A stretch of 64,000 nucleotides of DNA from Streptomyces sp. YIM 130001 (GCF_003574445.1 NZ_KZ984559.1:222311-286310); one strand, 5' to 3'; positions 8,663 to 17,590 are shown, counted from the first letter of the stretch. Notes: generated from the letters alone by a model not told the origin. Made by a program: numbers and translations.

Positions 8663-8743
8663 GTGAACAACCTCCGTGGTGCGGTGTCTCGACTTCCCCA
8701 AAACCTACCGTCGGCCACTGACACCGCACCGCCGACCATGCGC

Positions 8744-10330
8744 CTACCAGCTGGTCTTCCGGTGCAGTTCCCACATCTGCATGATCGTCGACGGGTCGAG
8801 CGCCCGCTCACCGCCCGCGATCTCCTCGCTCGCCGCCACGTACTGCTTGCCCTGCCACAGCGGCAGCAGCCGCGCGTCCTTCACCAGGATCTCCTGAGCG
8901 GCCTCGAACTCCCGGGCCACCGCACCGCGGTCGGGCTCCCTGCGGGACTGCGGCAGCAGATCGGCGATGATCTTCGGCGACGGGTAGGGCGTGCCGAGTG
9001 CGTTGTTCTCGCCCACGAAGGGCGCGATGAAGTTGTCCGCATCGGGGAAGTCGGGGAACCAGCCGCGGCCGAACACCGGATACTCGCCCGCCCGGTAGCC
9101 CTTCTCGTACGTCCTCCAGGGCCGGCCCTCGAGCTTGATGTCGAACAGCTTGGACGCCTCGAGCTGCCGCTCGATCTCCTCGAACTCGGTCCGCGTCACC
9201 GATCCGTAGCGGTCGGTGGTGTACCAGAGCGTGAGCGGTACCGGCTCGTTGATTCCGGCCTCGTCGAGGATGGCGCGGGCCTTGGCGGTGCTCGGCTTGC
9301 CGAAGGTGTCGAAGAAGCCCGTGGTGTGACCGGCGACGCCCTGCGGGACCATCGAGTACAGCGGCTCGACGGTGTCCTTGTAGACGTTGTGGGCGATCGC
9401 CCAGCGGTCGATGACCTGGGCGATCGCCTTGCGCACGGCGGGGTTCTTCGTCCACCGGTCCTTGGGGTTGAACACCAGGTAGCGCGTCTCGGTGCCGGCG
9501 CCCTCGATGAGCTGGATGCCCTTCTTGGAGTTCTGCGCGTCCAGATCGACGATGTCCTCGGAGGCCAGGCCTCGGAAGGTGACGTCGATGTCCTTCTTCT
9601 TGAGGGCGCCCGCCAGTTCGGCCGAGTCCTGGAAGTAGCGGATGGTGACCGCGTTGTTCTTGCGGTCCGCCGGTCCCTTGTACTTGTCGTTGCGTACGAG
9701 TTCGGAGGTGTCGTCCTCCTTGTACTCCTGCAGCACGTACGGGCCGGAGCCGGTGACCGCGCCGTCGTTGCGGAGCTTGCCCGCCGGATAGTCCTCCTCG
9801 TTGACCAGGGACATCGCGGGGGTGGCGAGGACGAACGGGAAGGTGGCGTCGGGCTTTTCGAGGTGGAAGGTGACTCCGCGCTCGCCCTCGACGGTGACCT
9901 TGTCCAGGCTGCCGAGCATGCCCTCGGGGCCGCCTGTGACGCCGATCTTCCTGATCCGGTCGATGGAGTGCTTGACGTCCTTGGCGTCCAGGCTGCTGCC
10001 GTCGGAGAACTGGAGGCCCTTGCGCAGTTCGCAGTGGTAGACCTGGTTGTTCTCGCCCCGGAACTCGCAGTGCTCCGCGGCGTCGGGCTCGGGCGTGGAG
10101 CTGCCGGTCGGGAAGCTGACGAGCGTCTGGTAGACGTTCCGGTACAGCTCCCAGGAACCGTCCCAGGCCGCGGCGGGATCGAGGGTGGAGGGGGCGCTCG
10201 TCGTTCCGACGACGATGGGCTCCTCGTCGTCGGAGCTCTGGGATTCGAGCAGGCCACAGCCCGCGACCAAGGATATGGACACAAGTGCCGCAGCCGTCTG
10301 CAGGCTTCGGGTCCGGTTGAACACGCGCAC
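8744..10330 (-). CDS. ABC transporter substrate-binding lipoprotein, peptide/nickel type (SBP_bac_5)
   Basis: A 528-residue family 5 extracellular solute-binding protein, the type that delivers peptides, nickel or similar ligands to ABC importers. A signal sequence ends in the lipobox LVAGC, so the mature protein is a lipoprotein on the outer membrane face. The first strand of the mature domain, VGTTSAPSTLDPAAAWDG, and the region FSDGSSLDAKDVKHSIDRI are typical of the family. No permease or ATPase gene adjoins it, so it is an orphan binding protein that must share a transporter elsewhere or act as a receptor. A long hairpin terminator isolates it from the SDR operon upstream. Confidence 0.9.
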   Translation of the reverse strand: MRVFNRTRSLQTAAALVSISLVAGCGLLESQSSDDEEPIVVGTTSAPSTLDPAAAWDGSWELYRNVYQTLVSFPTGSSTPEPDAAEHCEFRGENNQVYHCELRKGLQFSDGSSLDAKDVKHSIDRIRKIGVTGGPEGMLGSLDKVTVEGERGVTFHLEKPDATFPFVLATPAMSLVNEEDYPAGKLRNDGAVTGSGPYVLQEYKEDDTSELVRNDKYKGPADRKNNAVTIRYFQDSAELAGALKKKDIDVTFRGLASEDIVDLDAQNSKKGIQLIEGAGTETRYLVFNPKDRWTKNPAVRKAIAQVIDRWAIAHNVYKDTVEPLYSMVPQGVAGHTTGFFDTFGKPSTAKARAILDEAGINEPVPLTLWYTTDRYGSVTRTEFEEIERQLEASKLFDIKLEGRPWRTYEKGYRAGEYPVFGRGWFPDFPDADNFIAPFVGENNALGTPYPSPKIIADLLPQSRREPDRGAVAREFEAAQEILVKDARLLPLWQGKQYVAASEEIAGGERALDPSTIMQMWELHRKTSW

Positions 10331-10372
10331 GCTCCTCGATCGGCCACGCTAGAGGTGGGCAGACGATACCGC

Positions 10373-10412
10373 AGTGCCCTGCCGGTCCAACCTTCAGGAC
10401 CGGCAGGGCACT
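10373..10412 (-). terminator. Strong hairpin terminator after the fabG-SDR operon
   Basis: A perfect 16-bp stem (AGTGCCCTGCCGGTCC paired with GGACCGGCAGGGCACT) encloses an 8-nt loop. It lies 52 bp past the stop codon of the SDR gene on the minus strand and just before the start of the binding-protein gene. Like many actinobacterial terminators it has no U-tract. It should also limit read-through into the lipoprotein gene. Confidence 0.85.
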
Positions 10413-10464
10413 TGATATGCACAAACGTCGGCTGTGCGGCGTAGTTCGGCGGCTGTACCGTTCG

Positions 10465-11220
10465 TCAGCCGACGCCCGCATTGAGGAAGATGCCACCATC
10501 GACGACGAGTGTCTGGCCGGTGATCCAGTCCGCCTGCTCGGACGTCAGGAAGGCCGCGGCACCGCCGATGTCCTCGGGCACGCCGAGCCGGCCGAGCGGG
10601 TAGGAGGCGGCTGCCTCCTCCTCCCGCCCCTCGTACAGCGCCTGGGCGAACTTCGTCTTGACCACTGCGGGCGCGATGGAGTTGACCCGCACCTTCGGCG
10701 CGAACTCGTGGGCGAGCTGCAGCGTCAGATTGACCATGGCCGCCTTGCTCATGCCGTACGCGCCGATGAACGGCGAGGCGGAGACGCCGGCGACCGACGC
10801 GATGTTCACGATGGCGCCCCCGTTGGCGCTCTGCCATGCCTTCCAGGTCTGCTGGGCGAAGCCGAGCGCCGAGATGACGTTGGTCTCGAACACCTTGCGG
10901 GCCACGTTCAGATCCAGGTCGGCGATCGCGCCGAACACCGGGTTGGTGCCCGCGTTGTTGACCAGGAAGTCGACGCGTCCGAAGGTCTCCATGGTGCGTT
11001 CGACGGCCACCGCCTGGTGGGCCTCGTCGTGCGCCTTGCCGGCGACGCCGATGACCCGGTCCGGGCCGAGCTTGTCGACGGCTTCCTTGAGCGCGTCCTC
11101 GTTGCGTCCGGTGATGCACACGCGGTCGCCTCGGGCCACGAGGGCCTCGGCGATGCCGTAGCCGATGCCGCGGCTGGCGCCGGTGACCAGTGCGGTCTTG
11201 CCGCTGTCCTGCACAGTCAT
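10465..11220 (-). CDS. SDR family oxidoreductase
   Basis: A 251-residue classical short-chain dehydrogenase/reductase. The cofactor motif TGASRGIG is near residue 13, NNAGTNPV near 90, the catalytic Ser lies in NIASVAGVSASPF and the YxxxK pair in AYGMSKAAM. The C-terminal WITGQTLVVDGG is typical. The ATG at 11220 gives a protein starting MTVQDSGKTALVTG; the longer frame adds sequence upstream without homology. It lies 25 bp downstream of fabG on the same strand, so they form an operon ended by the 16-bp hairpin. Both resemble 3-ketoacyl reductases, which suggests fatty-acid or polyketide-like substrates, but this is inference. Confidence 0.9.
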   Translation of the reverse strand: MTVQDSGKTALVTGASRGIGYGIAEALVARGDRVCITGRNEDALKEAVDKLGPDRVIGVAGKAHDEAHQAVAVERTMETFGRVDFLVNNAGTNPVFGAIADLDLNVARKVFETNVISALGFAQQTWKAWQSANGGAIVNIASVAGVSASPFIGAYGMSKAAMVNLTLQLAHEFAPKVRVNSIAPAVVKTKFAQALYEGREEEAAASYPLGRLGVPEDIGGAAAFLTSEQADWITGQTLVVDGGIFLNAGVG

Positions 11221-11245
11221 GATGCTGATTCCCTTGATCCTGGCG

Positions 11246-12007
11246 TCAGTTGAGCGGGCCGCCGGCCACGTACATGACCTGTCCGGAGACGAATCCGGCC
11301 GCCTCCCCGGTGAAGAAGGCGATCGCGTTGGCGATGTCGTCGGGCCGGCCGACGCGCTGGACGGGAATCTGGGTGGCGGCCGCGGCCTGGAAGTCCTCGA
11401 AGCCCATGCCGACACGGTCGGCGGTGGCCTTGGTCATCTCGGTGACGATGAAGCCCGGGGCGACGGAGTTGGCGGTGATGCCGAACTTGCCGAGTTCCTT
11501 GGCCAGGGTCTTGGTGAAGCCCTGCAGACCGGCCTTGGCGGCCGAGTAGTTGACCTGTCCGCGGTTGCCGAGGGCGGAAGAGCTGGAGAGGTTCACGATG
11601 CGGCCGAAGCCGGCGTCGACCATGTGCTTCTGACAGGCCTTGGACATCAGGAAGGCGCCGCGCAGGTGCACGTTCATGACGGTGTCCCAGTCGGACGCCT
11701 CCATCTTGAACAGCAGGTTGTCGCGGAGTACGCCGGCGTTGTTGACGAGGATCTGCGGGGCGCCGAGCTCGGCGGCGATACGGGCCACGGCGGCCTCGAC
11801 CTGAGCCTCGTCGGACACGTCGCAGCCGACCGCGAGCGCTTTGCCGCCTGCGGCGGTGATGGTCTCCACGGTGTCCTTGCAGGCGCCCTCGTCGAGGTCG
11901 ATCACGGCGACCGCGCGGCCCTCGGCGGCCAGCCGGATCGCGGTGGCCGCGCCAATGCCTCGTGCGGCTCCCGTGACTACGGCCACGCGCGCTTCAGTGG
12001 TGGACAT
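11246..12007 (-). CDS. fabG: 3-oxoacyl-ACP reductase-type SDR (FabG family)
   Basis: A 253-residue SDR closest to 3-oxoacyl-acyl-carrier-protein reductases, which reduce the beta-keto group with NADPH in fatty acid synthesis. It has TGAARGIGAATAIRL, NNAGVLRDNLLFKM, the Ser region NLSSSSALGNRGQ, catalytic YSAAKAGLQG and the C-terminal VSGQVMYVAGGP. The NNAGV(L/I)RDN signature is characteristic of FabG. First gene of a two-gene operon with another SDR. A partial inverted repeat GAGCGACCGCTTA at 12073-12085 upstream could be an operator. Actinomycetes carry many FabG paralogues, so this need not be the housekeeping enzyme. Confidence 0.88.
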   Translation of the reverse strand: MSTTEARVAVVTGAARGIGAATAIRLAAEGRAVAVIDLDEGACKDTVETITAAGGKALAVGCDVSDEAQVEAAVARIAAELGAPQILVNNAGVLRDNLLFKMEASDWDTVMNVHLRGAFLMSKACQKHMVDAGFGRIVNLSSSSALGNRGQVNYSAAKAGLQGFTKTLAKELGKFGITANSVAPGFIVTEMTKATADRVGMGFEDFQAAAATQIPVQRVGRPDDIANAIAFFTGEAAGFVSGQVMYVAGGPLN

Positions 12008-12241
12008 CCTTGTTCTCCTCGCCCTCGATGCGGCTGCGCACCAGCGGCGCTCCGGTCTCAGTCATTCCCGGTGAGCGACCGCTTAGTACCTTCGGCAGTC
12101 GTGACGCTAGAAGCCCTGGCACCCGGTGTCAACGGCTCATCGGCTGCTGGAGCCCTGTGTCACGCACCACGTCCGAGCACCCACCCGCGTCCGCCGACCG
12201 CCCAAGACGCCAGGACCGGCCGCCCCGGACACGGACGCCTC

Positions 12242-12625
12242 TCAGTGGACGAGCAGCTCGAGGAGGCGCGCCACCTCGGCGGCCGGATCGGCGGTGAGAC
12301 CGGTGTGCACGGGGCCGGGCTGCACGACGGTGGACCGCGGCGCGATCAGCCAGCGGAAGCGCCGGCCCGCGTCGTCGCCCGCTGCCTGTCCTGCCGCCTC
12401 GCCGCCGCAGCAGATCCCTTCGACCGCCCGCAGCGCCGCCCGTACGCCGACCACGTCCGCCTGCGTGTCGAGGGCCTTCAACTTGGCCTCGTCGAGGTGG
12501 GTGCGGGCGGCCACGAAGGACTTGGCCCGGCAGTAGACGACCACACCGGCGTTGAACTGCTCGCCGCGCTCGACCCGCGGCACCACCCGCAGCAGTGCGT
12601 ACTCGAAGACGTCTCGCTCACTCAT
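12242..12625 (-). CDS. DUF3037 domain protein
   Basis: A 127-residue protein of the DUF3037 family. The N-terminus FEYALLRVVPRVERGEQFNAGVVVYC is characteristic (a longer motif spans residues 7-32). The family has no established reaction. Its ATG overlaps the stop of the HipA-like kinase gene by 4 bp (ATGA), so the two are translated together. The same pair is found in many bacteria, which suggests that the two products work together, perhaps as kinase and substrate or modulator. The function is unknown. Confidence 0.8.
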   Translation of the reverse strand: MSERDVFEYALLRVVPRVERGEQFNAGVVVYCRAKSFVAARTHLDEAKLKALDTQADVVGVRAALRAVEGICCGGEAAGQAAGDDAGRRFRWLIAPRSTVVQPGPVHTGLTADPAAEVARLLELLVH

Positions 12626-13470
12626 GCGCCGACACCGCCGGTGCGCGCGGTGCGCGGCCGCAGGTCGACCTGTTCGGTCAGCCAGCCCGGGGCGTTGGAC
12701 GCCGGGCGTTCGGTGCGCGGGCCGAGCGTGATGCGGTCGGCCAGGCCTCGGACCCGGGCGAGCAGAACGTCGACGTAGGCGCGGCGCACGGCGTCGGGCC
12801 CCTCGAACCCCGGCTCGTCCTCCAGCCAGGCGTCGGGGACGTCCGCGGCGACCTCGGTGAGCAGTTCCTCGGTGACCAGGGGCGCGAGCGCCGTATCAGC
12901 GGCGTTCACGTCCGGGCCGAAGGAGGCGAGTGCGTGGTCCGCGGCGTCGTAGGGCTTCTCGGCCGCGGCGGCCGCGGAGCGCCAGTTGTGGTGCCAGATC
13001 ATGCTGGCGCCGTGGTCGATCAGCCACAGATCGCCGTGCCAGACCAGCAGGTTGGGGTTGCGCCAGGACCGGTCCACGTTGTTCACCAGGGCGTCGAACC
13101 AGACGACACGGCCCGCCTCCGCCGACGTCACCGCGTAGGCCAGCGGGTCGAAGCCGATGGATCCCGGCAGGAAGTCCATCCCGAGGTTCAGACCGCCGCT
13201 GGCCTTCAGGAGCTCCTGCACCTCCTGGTCCGGCTCGGACCGTCCGATCACCGGGTCGAGGTGCATCCGGACGAGGTCCGGCACCCGCAGACCGATCCGC
13301 CGGGCCAGCTGCCCGCAGATGATCTCGGCCACCAGGGTCTTCCGGCCCTGCCCTGCCCCGGTGAACTTCATGACATACGTGCCGAGGTCGTCGGCCTCGA
13401 CGATCCCGGGGAGCGAGCCGCCTTCACGCAAGGGCGTGACGTAGCGGGTCGCGGTGACTTCGGTGAGCAT
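12622..13470 (-). CDS. HipA-like kinase domain protein
   Basis: A 282-residue protein resembling the kinase lobe of HipA, the serine/threonine kinase toxin. Visible elements are YVMKFTGAGQGRKTLVAEII (candidate ATP-binding lysine and following helix), LVNNVDRSWRNPNLLVW (counterpart of the catalytic Asp-Asn loop) and LWLIDHGASMIWHH (metal-binding Asp loop). HipA's own N-terminal subdomain is absent, and no HipB-type antitoxin gene is adjacent, so a classic toxin-antitoxin role is not supported. It is the first gene of a coupled pair with DUF3037. The substrate is unknown. Confidence 0.75.
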   Translation of the reverse strand: MLTEVTATRYVTPLREGGSLPGIVEADDLGTYVMKFTGAGQGRKTLVAEIICGQLARRIGLRVPDLVRMHLDPVIGRSEPDQEVQELLKASGGLNLGMDFLPGSIGFDPLAYAVTSAEAGRVVWFDALVNNVDRSWRNPNLLVWHGDLWLIDHGASMIWHHNWRSAAAAAEKPYDAADHALASFGPDVNAADTALAPLVTEELLTEVAADVPDAWLEDEPGFEGPDAVRRAYVDVLLARVRGLADRITLGPRTERPASNAPGWLTEQVDLRPRTARTGGVGA

Positions 13471-13770
13471 TGCGCCAGGTTATCCAACTCCTCACCCTTG
13501 CAATCGAAGCCTCAGCCGGCGCGAGCGCCACCGACGACGCGGCCCCGATCGCCCTGGGGAGAATCTGGAGAGTTTCGCCTGCCACTCCACTTCCCGCGCT
13601 CGCCGAGCGTCCCGGCCAGGGCGGTACGCCCCTGGCTCCCGGCCTCCGGTATGCAGTGCGCGTGGTGACCGAGTGTGCTGACGGGCGAGGAGAGCCCGAG
13701 CTCTCGAAGGAGAGCAACGACCGCCTCTCCCGCCACCATGGGAGACGTCCCTCGTCGTATGCGGCGCGCT

Positions 13771-13804
13771 CGCGAGTTCGAGCGGCTCGCGAGTTCGAGC
13801 GGCT
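13771..13804. repeat. 17-bp tandem direct repeat, two copies
   Basis: CGCGAGTTCGAGCGGCT occurs twice head to tail at 13771-13787 and 13788-13804, in the 400-bp gap between the divergent HipA-like and uridine-kinase-like genes. Each copy contains the short palindrome TTCGAA-like core AGTTCGAGC. A nearby inverted repeat (GAGAGC...GCTCTC, 13690-13705) may be a small hairpin. No function is evident. Confidence 0.7.
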
Positions 13805-13873
13805 CGCGCCGTTCTCCTGCGACGAGGACTGAATCGAAGTCGGGGCACCAAGACGACAGAGCGGGGCAACGAA

Positions 13874-14497
13874 GTGGGTTCAGCACACCGCCTTCTGCTG
13901 GCGGGAGGGGCGGGTGCAGGGAAGTCCACCCTCGCCCGAAGCCTCGCAGCACACTGCGCGACCGGCGTGACGGTCGTGCATCTGGACGACTACTTCTACC
14001 GCGATCCCGGCCTCGCGCCGACCGTCCCGTCCACCGGCGTCCCCGGCACACGGATCGTCGACTTCAGCGACCCCCGGTCCATCGACACCGGCCGGCTCTG
14101 CGAAGCGCTGGCCCGGCACAGTGAGACGGACCTTCTGGTCGTGGAAGGGACGTTCGCGCTCGCGCTGCCCGAACTGCACCGGCAGGCGGCGGTGCGCGCG
14201 TACGTCGATGTCCCGCCCGACATCCGCCTCGCACGAAAGGTACTCCGTAAACTCGAAGACGCGGCCGCGGATCCACAGGCGTCAGTGCGGGGTTATCTAG
14301 CGCGCGGCCGACAGGCGCACGCCGAGCACGTCGAACCCACGCGCGCCCGCGCAGACATCGTCCTCGACGGCACTCGGAGCCCCCAAGCGCTCGTCGAGGA
14401 CCTCGCGACGTTCATAGACCTGCGTGGACCACGCCCCCCGCTCAGGCCGGCCCGGAAGGCGAGGGACACCAGCGGCGACGGGCTTCGCCCGACGTGA
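13874..14497 (+). CDS. Uridine-kinase-like P-loop NTPase
   Basis: A 207-residue P-loop kinase of the uridine kinase/phosphoribulokinase superfamily. Walker A is GGAGAGKST at about residue 10. VVHLDDYFYRDPGLAPT matches the uridine-kinase DDFY(R/K) substrate motif, and LLVVEGTFAL is the Walker B-like strand. The lid region ARKVLRKLEDAAAD follows. Uridine kinases phosphorylate uridine or cytidine with ATP or GTP, but actinomycetes have several such paralogues with unknown small-molecule acceptors. The start is GTG at 13874 with a poor ribosome binding site. The last 25 residues are basic and probably disordered. Confidence 0.78.
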   Translation: MGSAHRLLLAGGAGAGKSTLARSLAAHCATGVTVVHLDDYFYRDPGLAPTVPSTGVPGTRIVDFSDPRSIDTGRLCEALARHSETDLLVVEGTFALALPELHRQAAVRAYVDVPPDIRLARKVLRKLEDAAADPQASVRGYLARGRQAHAEHVEPTRARADIVLDGTRSPQALVEDLATFIDLRGPRPPLRPARKARDTSGDGLRPT

Positions 14498-15314
14498 CCA
14501 CCGGACGGCCTTGTTTGTTCACGCAGCCCGAACTTCGTCCGCGCGACCTCGTCGTGCCGTCCTGAGGTCGCGCAGATCGGGCCACGAGTTGCCCAACGGT
14601 TCCACGCTGCCGAACTTGAGGTCGACGTACTGGTGTGACGGCTGCGTCGCGTGGCCGACCTGTCTGCCGACGCCTCCGCGCCTCCGCAGCCATCGGCGTC
14701 CCCGTGCTCACCGCCGCACGCGGTGCTGCACGGTGCCTCCCGATGCCCGTCCAGTTACACGCCCCCGCCGAGCACCTCGGTAACCGGGAATGGGCAAGTT
14801 GAGGTGACCAGGACGGCATTCGGAATCCCAGGAGGCGTTGTCTCCGGCGTCGCTTTGAGAACGATCACTTGCTTCAGGGGCTTCCCTCGGCAGGCGGTGA
14901 TGCTCGCCCGTTCTCCCGGGCACGCGCCTCCTCCGCCAGCGCCTGCCCGAAGCCGCTGGATGCGCCGCTTCGGGTGTCTCGTCGCGTGTTTCGTCAGCGC
15001 CGCCTCCACGCGCACGCTCTGGATACCCGCGGCTCTGTGTCTGAGCGGCCGCCGCAGCAGTCCGCATACTCTTTGCTACTCGCAAGCACCCACTGGCCGG
15101 TGAGGTCAAGCATGGCTTCGGCAGCGGGTCGCCCGCCGGCTGCAACGTCGAAGGCCGCCGCGTTGACCCACCCCTGGTGACCGGGATGCCGGGGCGGTGC
15201 AGGGGATCAACCAAAGTAGACAGGTGCGGCCGACTTTCCGGGACTGCGCGGGCGTGCGGGAGCGCATTAGCGTCGGGAGACATGAACGGGGACCGGAGCA
15301 CGGAGGGTGCACTC
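14498..15314. other. Intergenic stretch, no gene recognised
   Basis: About 800 bp between the P-loop kinase and the PH-like protein gene. Several short open frames exist on both strands, as expected at this GC content, but none has a convincing ribosome binding site plus a recognisable fold. The best candidate is an 86-codon minus-strand frame at 14755-15015, with weaker third-position GC bias than its neighbours. It could be a decayed gene. I do not call it. Confidence 0.5.
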
Positions 15315-15704
15315 GTGGCAGAGGGCGAGTACAAGGGCAGCAGCGCCGAGGAGCTGGCGGCCAAGAAGCGCGGGGACCGGATCGCGGCCGGGGTGGATCA
15401 GAGCGTGTTGTTCCCCCGGCGGGGTTCCGTGCTGATGACGGCGGGCCGGCTGGTGCTGACCGACTGGGGCGGTTCCGGAGACTTGACACTCCGACCGGGC
15501 CAAGTGGTCGGCGTGGAGAGGAAGTTCACCGATCTGTACGGCCGGTTCGTCGGCGGGCTGCTCGACTCGGGCAAGCCACTCATCCTGGAGACCACCGCGG
15601 CGGGGAAGATCTATCTCCTGGTGAACCACAAGACGTTCATGGAGACGACCGACAACAAGAAGTGGGAGAAGTTGATCAACCAGTGGCGTGCGGGCGGCCG
15701 TTGA
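15315..15704 (+). CDS. Small PH-like/GRAM-type domain protein
   Basis: A 129-residue soluble protein with alternating beta strands and one C-terminal helix (LLVNHKTFMETTDNKKWEKL), the outline of a PH- or GRAM-like fold. The GTG at 15315 is preceded by GGAGGG at 7 nt; an ATG at 15282 is in frame but poorly placed. Its stop overlaps the TTG start of the downstream histidine kinase (TTGA), so it is the first gene of a three-gene unit with a two-component system. It may be an accessory to the kinase or a membrane-surface sensor. The function is not known. Confidence 0.65.
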   Translation: MAEGEYKGSSAEELAAKKRGDRIAAGVDQSVLFPRRGSVLMTAGRLVLTDWGGSGDLTLRPGQVVGVERKFTDLYGRFVGGLLDSGKPLILETTAAGKIYLLVNHKTFMETTDNKKWEKLINQWRAGGR

Positions 15705-16876
15705 GGACGCCACGGGATCTCCTCGTCGACTCGGCGGGAGTGATCCTGGCGGCCGTGATCGGCCTGGTCGCGGGGTGGTCGCGGCTCGCCGCGGTCGGAT
15801 ACGGGCCGCGCGGCGCACTGGACTTCGCGGCGGGCGCGCTGTGCTGCCTGGCCCTGGTGTGGCGGCGCCGGTGGCCGGTCGGTGTCGCGGTCGTGACCAC
15901 GCTCGTTTCGGCCGTCACGGTCACACCGGCGGGCGCCGCGCTGGTGGCGACGTTCTCGCTCGCGGTGCACCGGCCGCTTCCGGTGGTGACCCGGGTGGCG
16001 ATGGCGGGCGTTGCCGGCGGCGTGGTGAGCGCGCTGCTCTATCCGAGCCCCTATCTGTCCGCGGAGGCCAACGGGGCGATCAGTCTGGTGTTCTCCGCCA
16101 TGGCCACCGCCCTCGTGGTCGGCTGGGGACGCCTCGTACGGGCCCGTCGTGAGGTACTCGCGGCTCTGTCCGAGCGGGTACGTCGCGCCGAGTTCGACAA
16201 GGAGGCGAGGATCGCGGCGGCGCGGCGGGCCGAACGGGACTGGCTGGCGCGGGAGATGCACGACGTGCTCGCCCATCGCATGTCGCTGCTCAGCGTGCAC
16301 GCGGGAGCGCTCGAGTTCCGGCCGGACGCCTCGCCCGAGGAGATCGCACGGGGCGCGGGGGTGATCAGAGCGGCCACCCACCAGATGCTCACCGACTTGC
16401 GGGCCGTGGTCGGGGTGCTGCGCGAGAACGCCGAGGACGGGGCCGTACGCGGCGGCACCCTGGAGGATGTCGCCCCGCCCCAGCCGGTGTTGGCGGATCT
16501 GCCGCAACTGGTAGCCGAAGCGCGCGAGGCCGGCGACCGCGTGGCGGCGGCCGTCGACCTGCCCGGCGACCCGCAGGCCCCGTCGATGACCTCGGCCGCC
16601 GTGTACCGGATCGTCCAGGAGGCGCTGACCAACGCCCGTAAGCACGCACCCGGCGAACCCGTATCCCTCGACGTGACCGGCGCCCCCGGCGACGGCGTCC
16701 TGGTGACGGTCAGCCAGCCGCTCGCCCCACAACCGGCGCCGCCCATCACGCCGGGCGGTGGCCTCGGCCTGGTCGGGCTTGCGGAGCGGGCCACTCTGGC
16801 CGGCGGTACTCTCGACCACGGAGCCGTCGACGGCCGGTACCGTCTGACGGCCTGGCTTCCCTGGGAGTCTGGATGA
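15701..16876 (+). CDS. Two-component sensor histidine kinase (NarL/HisKA_3 type)
   Basis: About 391 residues. Four to five hydrophobic segments fill the first 135 residues, with little extracytoplasmic sequence, which suggests sensing in or near the membrane. The H-box is REMHDVLAHRMSLL, with His at about residue 187. The HATPase_c domain follows, with N-box QEALTNARKHAP and G-box GGGLGLVGLAERA. I chose the TTG at 15701, which overlaps the upstream stop by 4 bp (TTGA); an in-frame GTG at 15683 is possible. It ends in a 4-bp overlap with its response regulator. It autophosphorylates and passes the phosphate to that partner; the signal is unknown. Confidence 0.9.
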   Translation: MRTPRDLLVDSAGVILAAVIGLVAGWSRLAAVGYGPRGALDFAAGALCCLALVWRRRWPVGVAVVTTLVSAVTVTPAGAALVATFSLAVHRPLPVVTRVAMAGVAGGVVSALLYPSPYLSAEANGAISLVFSAMATALVVGWGRLVRARREVLAALSERVRRAEFDKEARIAAARRAERDWLAREMHDVLAHRMSLLSVHAGALEFRPDASPEEIARGAGVIRAATHQMLTDLRAVVGVLRENAEDGAVRGGTLEDVAPPQPVLADLPQLVAEAREAGDRVAAAVDLPGDPQAPSMTSAAVYRIVQEALTNARKHAPGEPVSLDVTGAPGDGVLVTVSQPLAPQPAPPITPGGGLGLVGLAERATLAGGTLDHGAVDGRYRLTAWLPWESG

Positions 16877-17523
16877 TCAAGCTGGTCCTCGTGGACGACG
16901 AATGGCTGGTCCGGGCCGGTCTGACCACCATGCTGTCCGGCTTCGAGGACCTGACCGTCGTGGGTGAGGCGGCCGACGGCCACACCGCCGTCGAGGTCGT
17001 CTCCCGTACGCGTCCCGACGTGGTCCTGATGGACGTCCGCATGCCCCGCGTCGACGGCCTGACCGCCACCGCGGCCCTGCGCTCCGCGCCCGCGCCTCCC
17101 GCACCGCCCGAGGTCGTCATGCTGACCACGTTCGGCGCCGACCATCTGGTGCTCGGCGCGCTGCGCGCGGGAGCCGCCGGGTTTCTGCTGAAGGACACTC
17201 CGCCGGCGCAGCTCGTGGAGGGGATCAGAGCGGTCGCCGCCGGGGATCCGATCCTCTCCCCCGCGGTGACCCGAGGGCTCATCGATCGTGCCCTCGACGA
17301 CTCGGGGGAACGCCGGGACGACAGCCGCCGCCGGCTCGCAGTCCTCGCGCCGGGCGAGCGGCGGGTCGCCGAGGCGATCGGCACCGGGGCGTCCAACGTG
17401 GAGATCGCCGCCGACCTCCACATGACGGTCGCCACCGTGAAGACGTACACCTCGCGCATCCTCACCAAGCTCGACTACAACAACCGGGTGCAGATCGCGC
17501 TGTTGGTGCACGACTCGCACTGA
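16873..17523 (+). CDS. LuxR-type (NarL family) response regulator
   Basis: A 216-residue response regulator. The receiver domain has the acidic pair in VLVDDEWLVR, the phosphoacceptor Asp in VVLMDVRMPRVDG and the conserved Lys in GFLLKDTPP. The C-terminal LuxR helix-turn-helix reads GASNVEIAADLHMTVATVKT. The start of that domain, LAPGERRVAEAIGTG, replaces the usual LTPRE(R)EVL, a modest departure. The ATG overlaps the kinase stop by 4 bp (ATGA). It is the cognate partner of the upstream kinase and probably a DNA-binding activator. No target operon lies directly downstream. Confidence 0.93.
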   Translation: MIKLVLVDDEWLVRAGLTTMLSGFEDLTVVGEAADGHTAVEVVSRTRPDVVLMDVRMPRVDGLTATAALRSAPAPPAPPEVVMLTTFGADHLVLGALRAGAAGFLLKDTPPAQLVEGIRAVAAGDPILSPAVTRGLIDRALDDSGERRDDSRRRLAVLAPGERRVAEAIGTGASNVEIAADLHMTVATVKTYTSRILTKLDYNNRVQIALLVHDSH

Positions 17524-17590
17524 GCGCTGCGCGCTGCCGTCGGTTCACGAAGCGGTCCACCGTCCACGATCCGGTCGTCGTTCACGTCTC

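Noticed and set aside
8015..10444. 809-codon plus-strand open frame across ung and the binding lipoprotein
   Set aside because: It is antisense to two genes with clear motifs and lacks any recognisable fold.
10465..12007. Polyketide or fatty-acid biosynthesis cluster suggested by two ketoreductases
   Set aside because: No synthase, carrier protein or transferase gene is near, so this is only a two-gene SDR operon.
12242..13470. Classic HipBA toxin-antitoxin system
   Set aside because: No HipB-like helix-turn-helix gene is present; the partner is DUF3037, so only a HipA-like kinase pair is called.
14651..15103. 150-codon plus-strand open frame between the P-loop kinase and PH-like genes
   Set aside because: No ribosome binding site and no domain; codon bias is unlike that of neighbouring genes.
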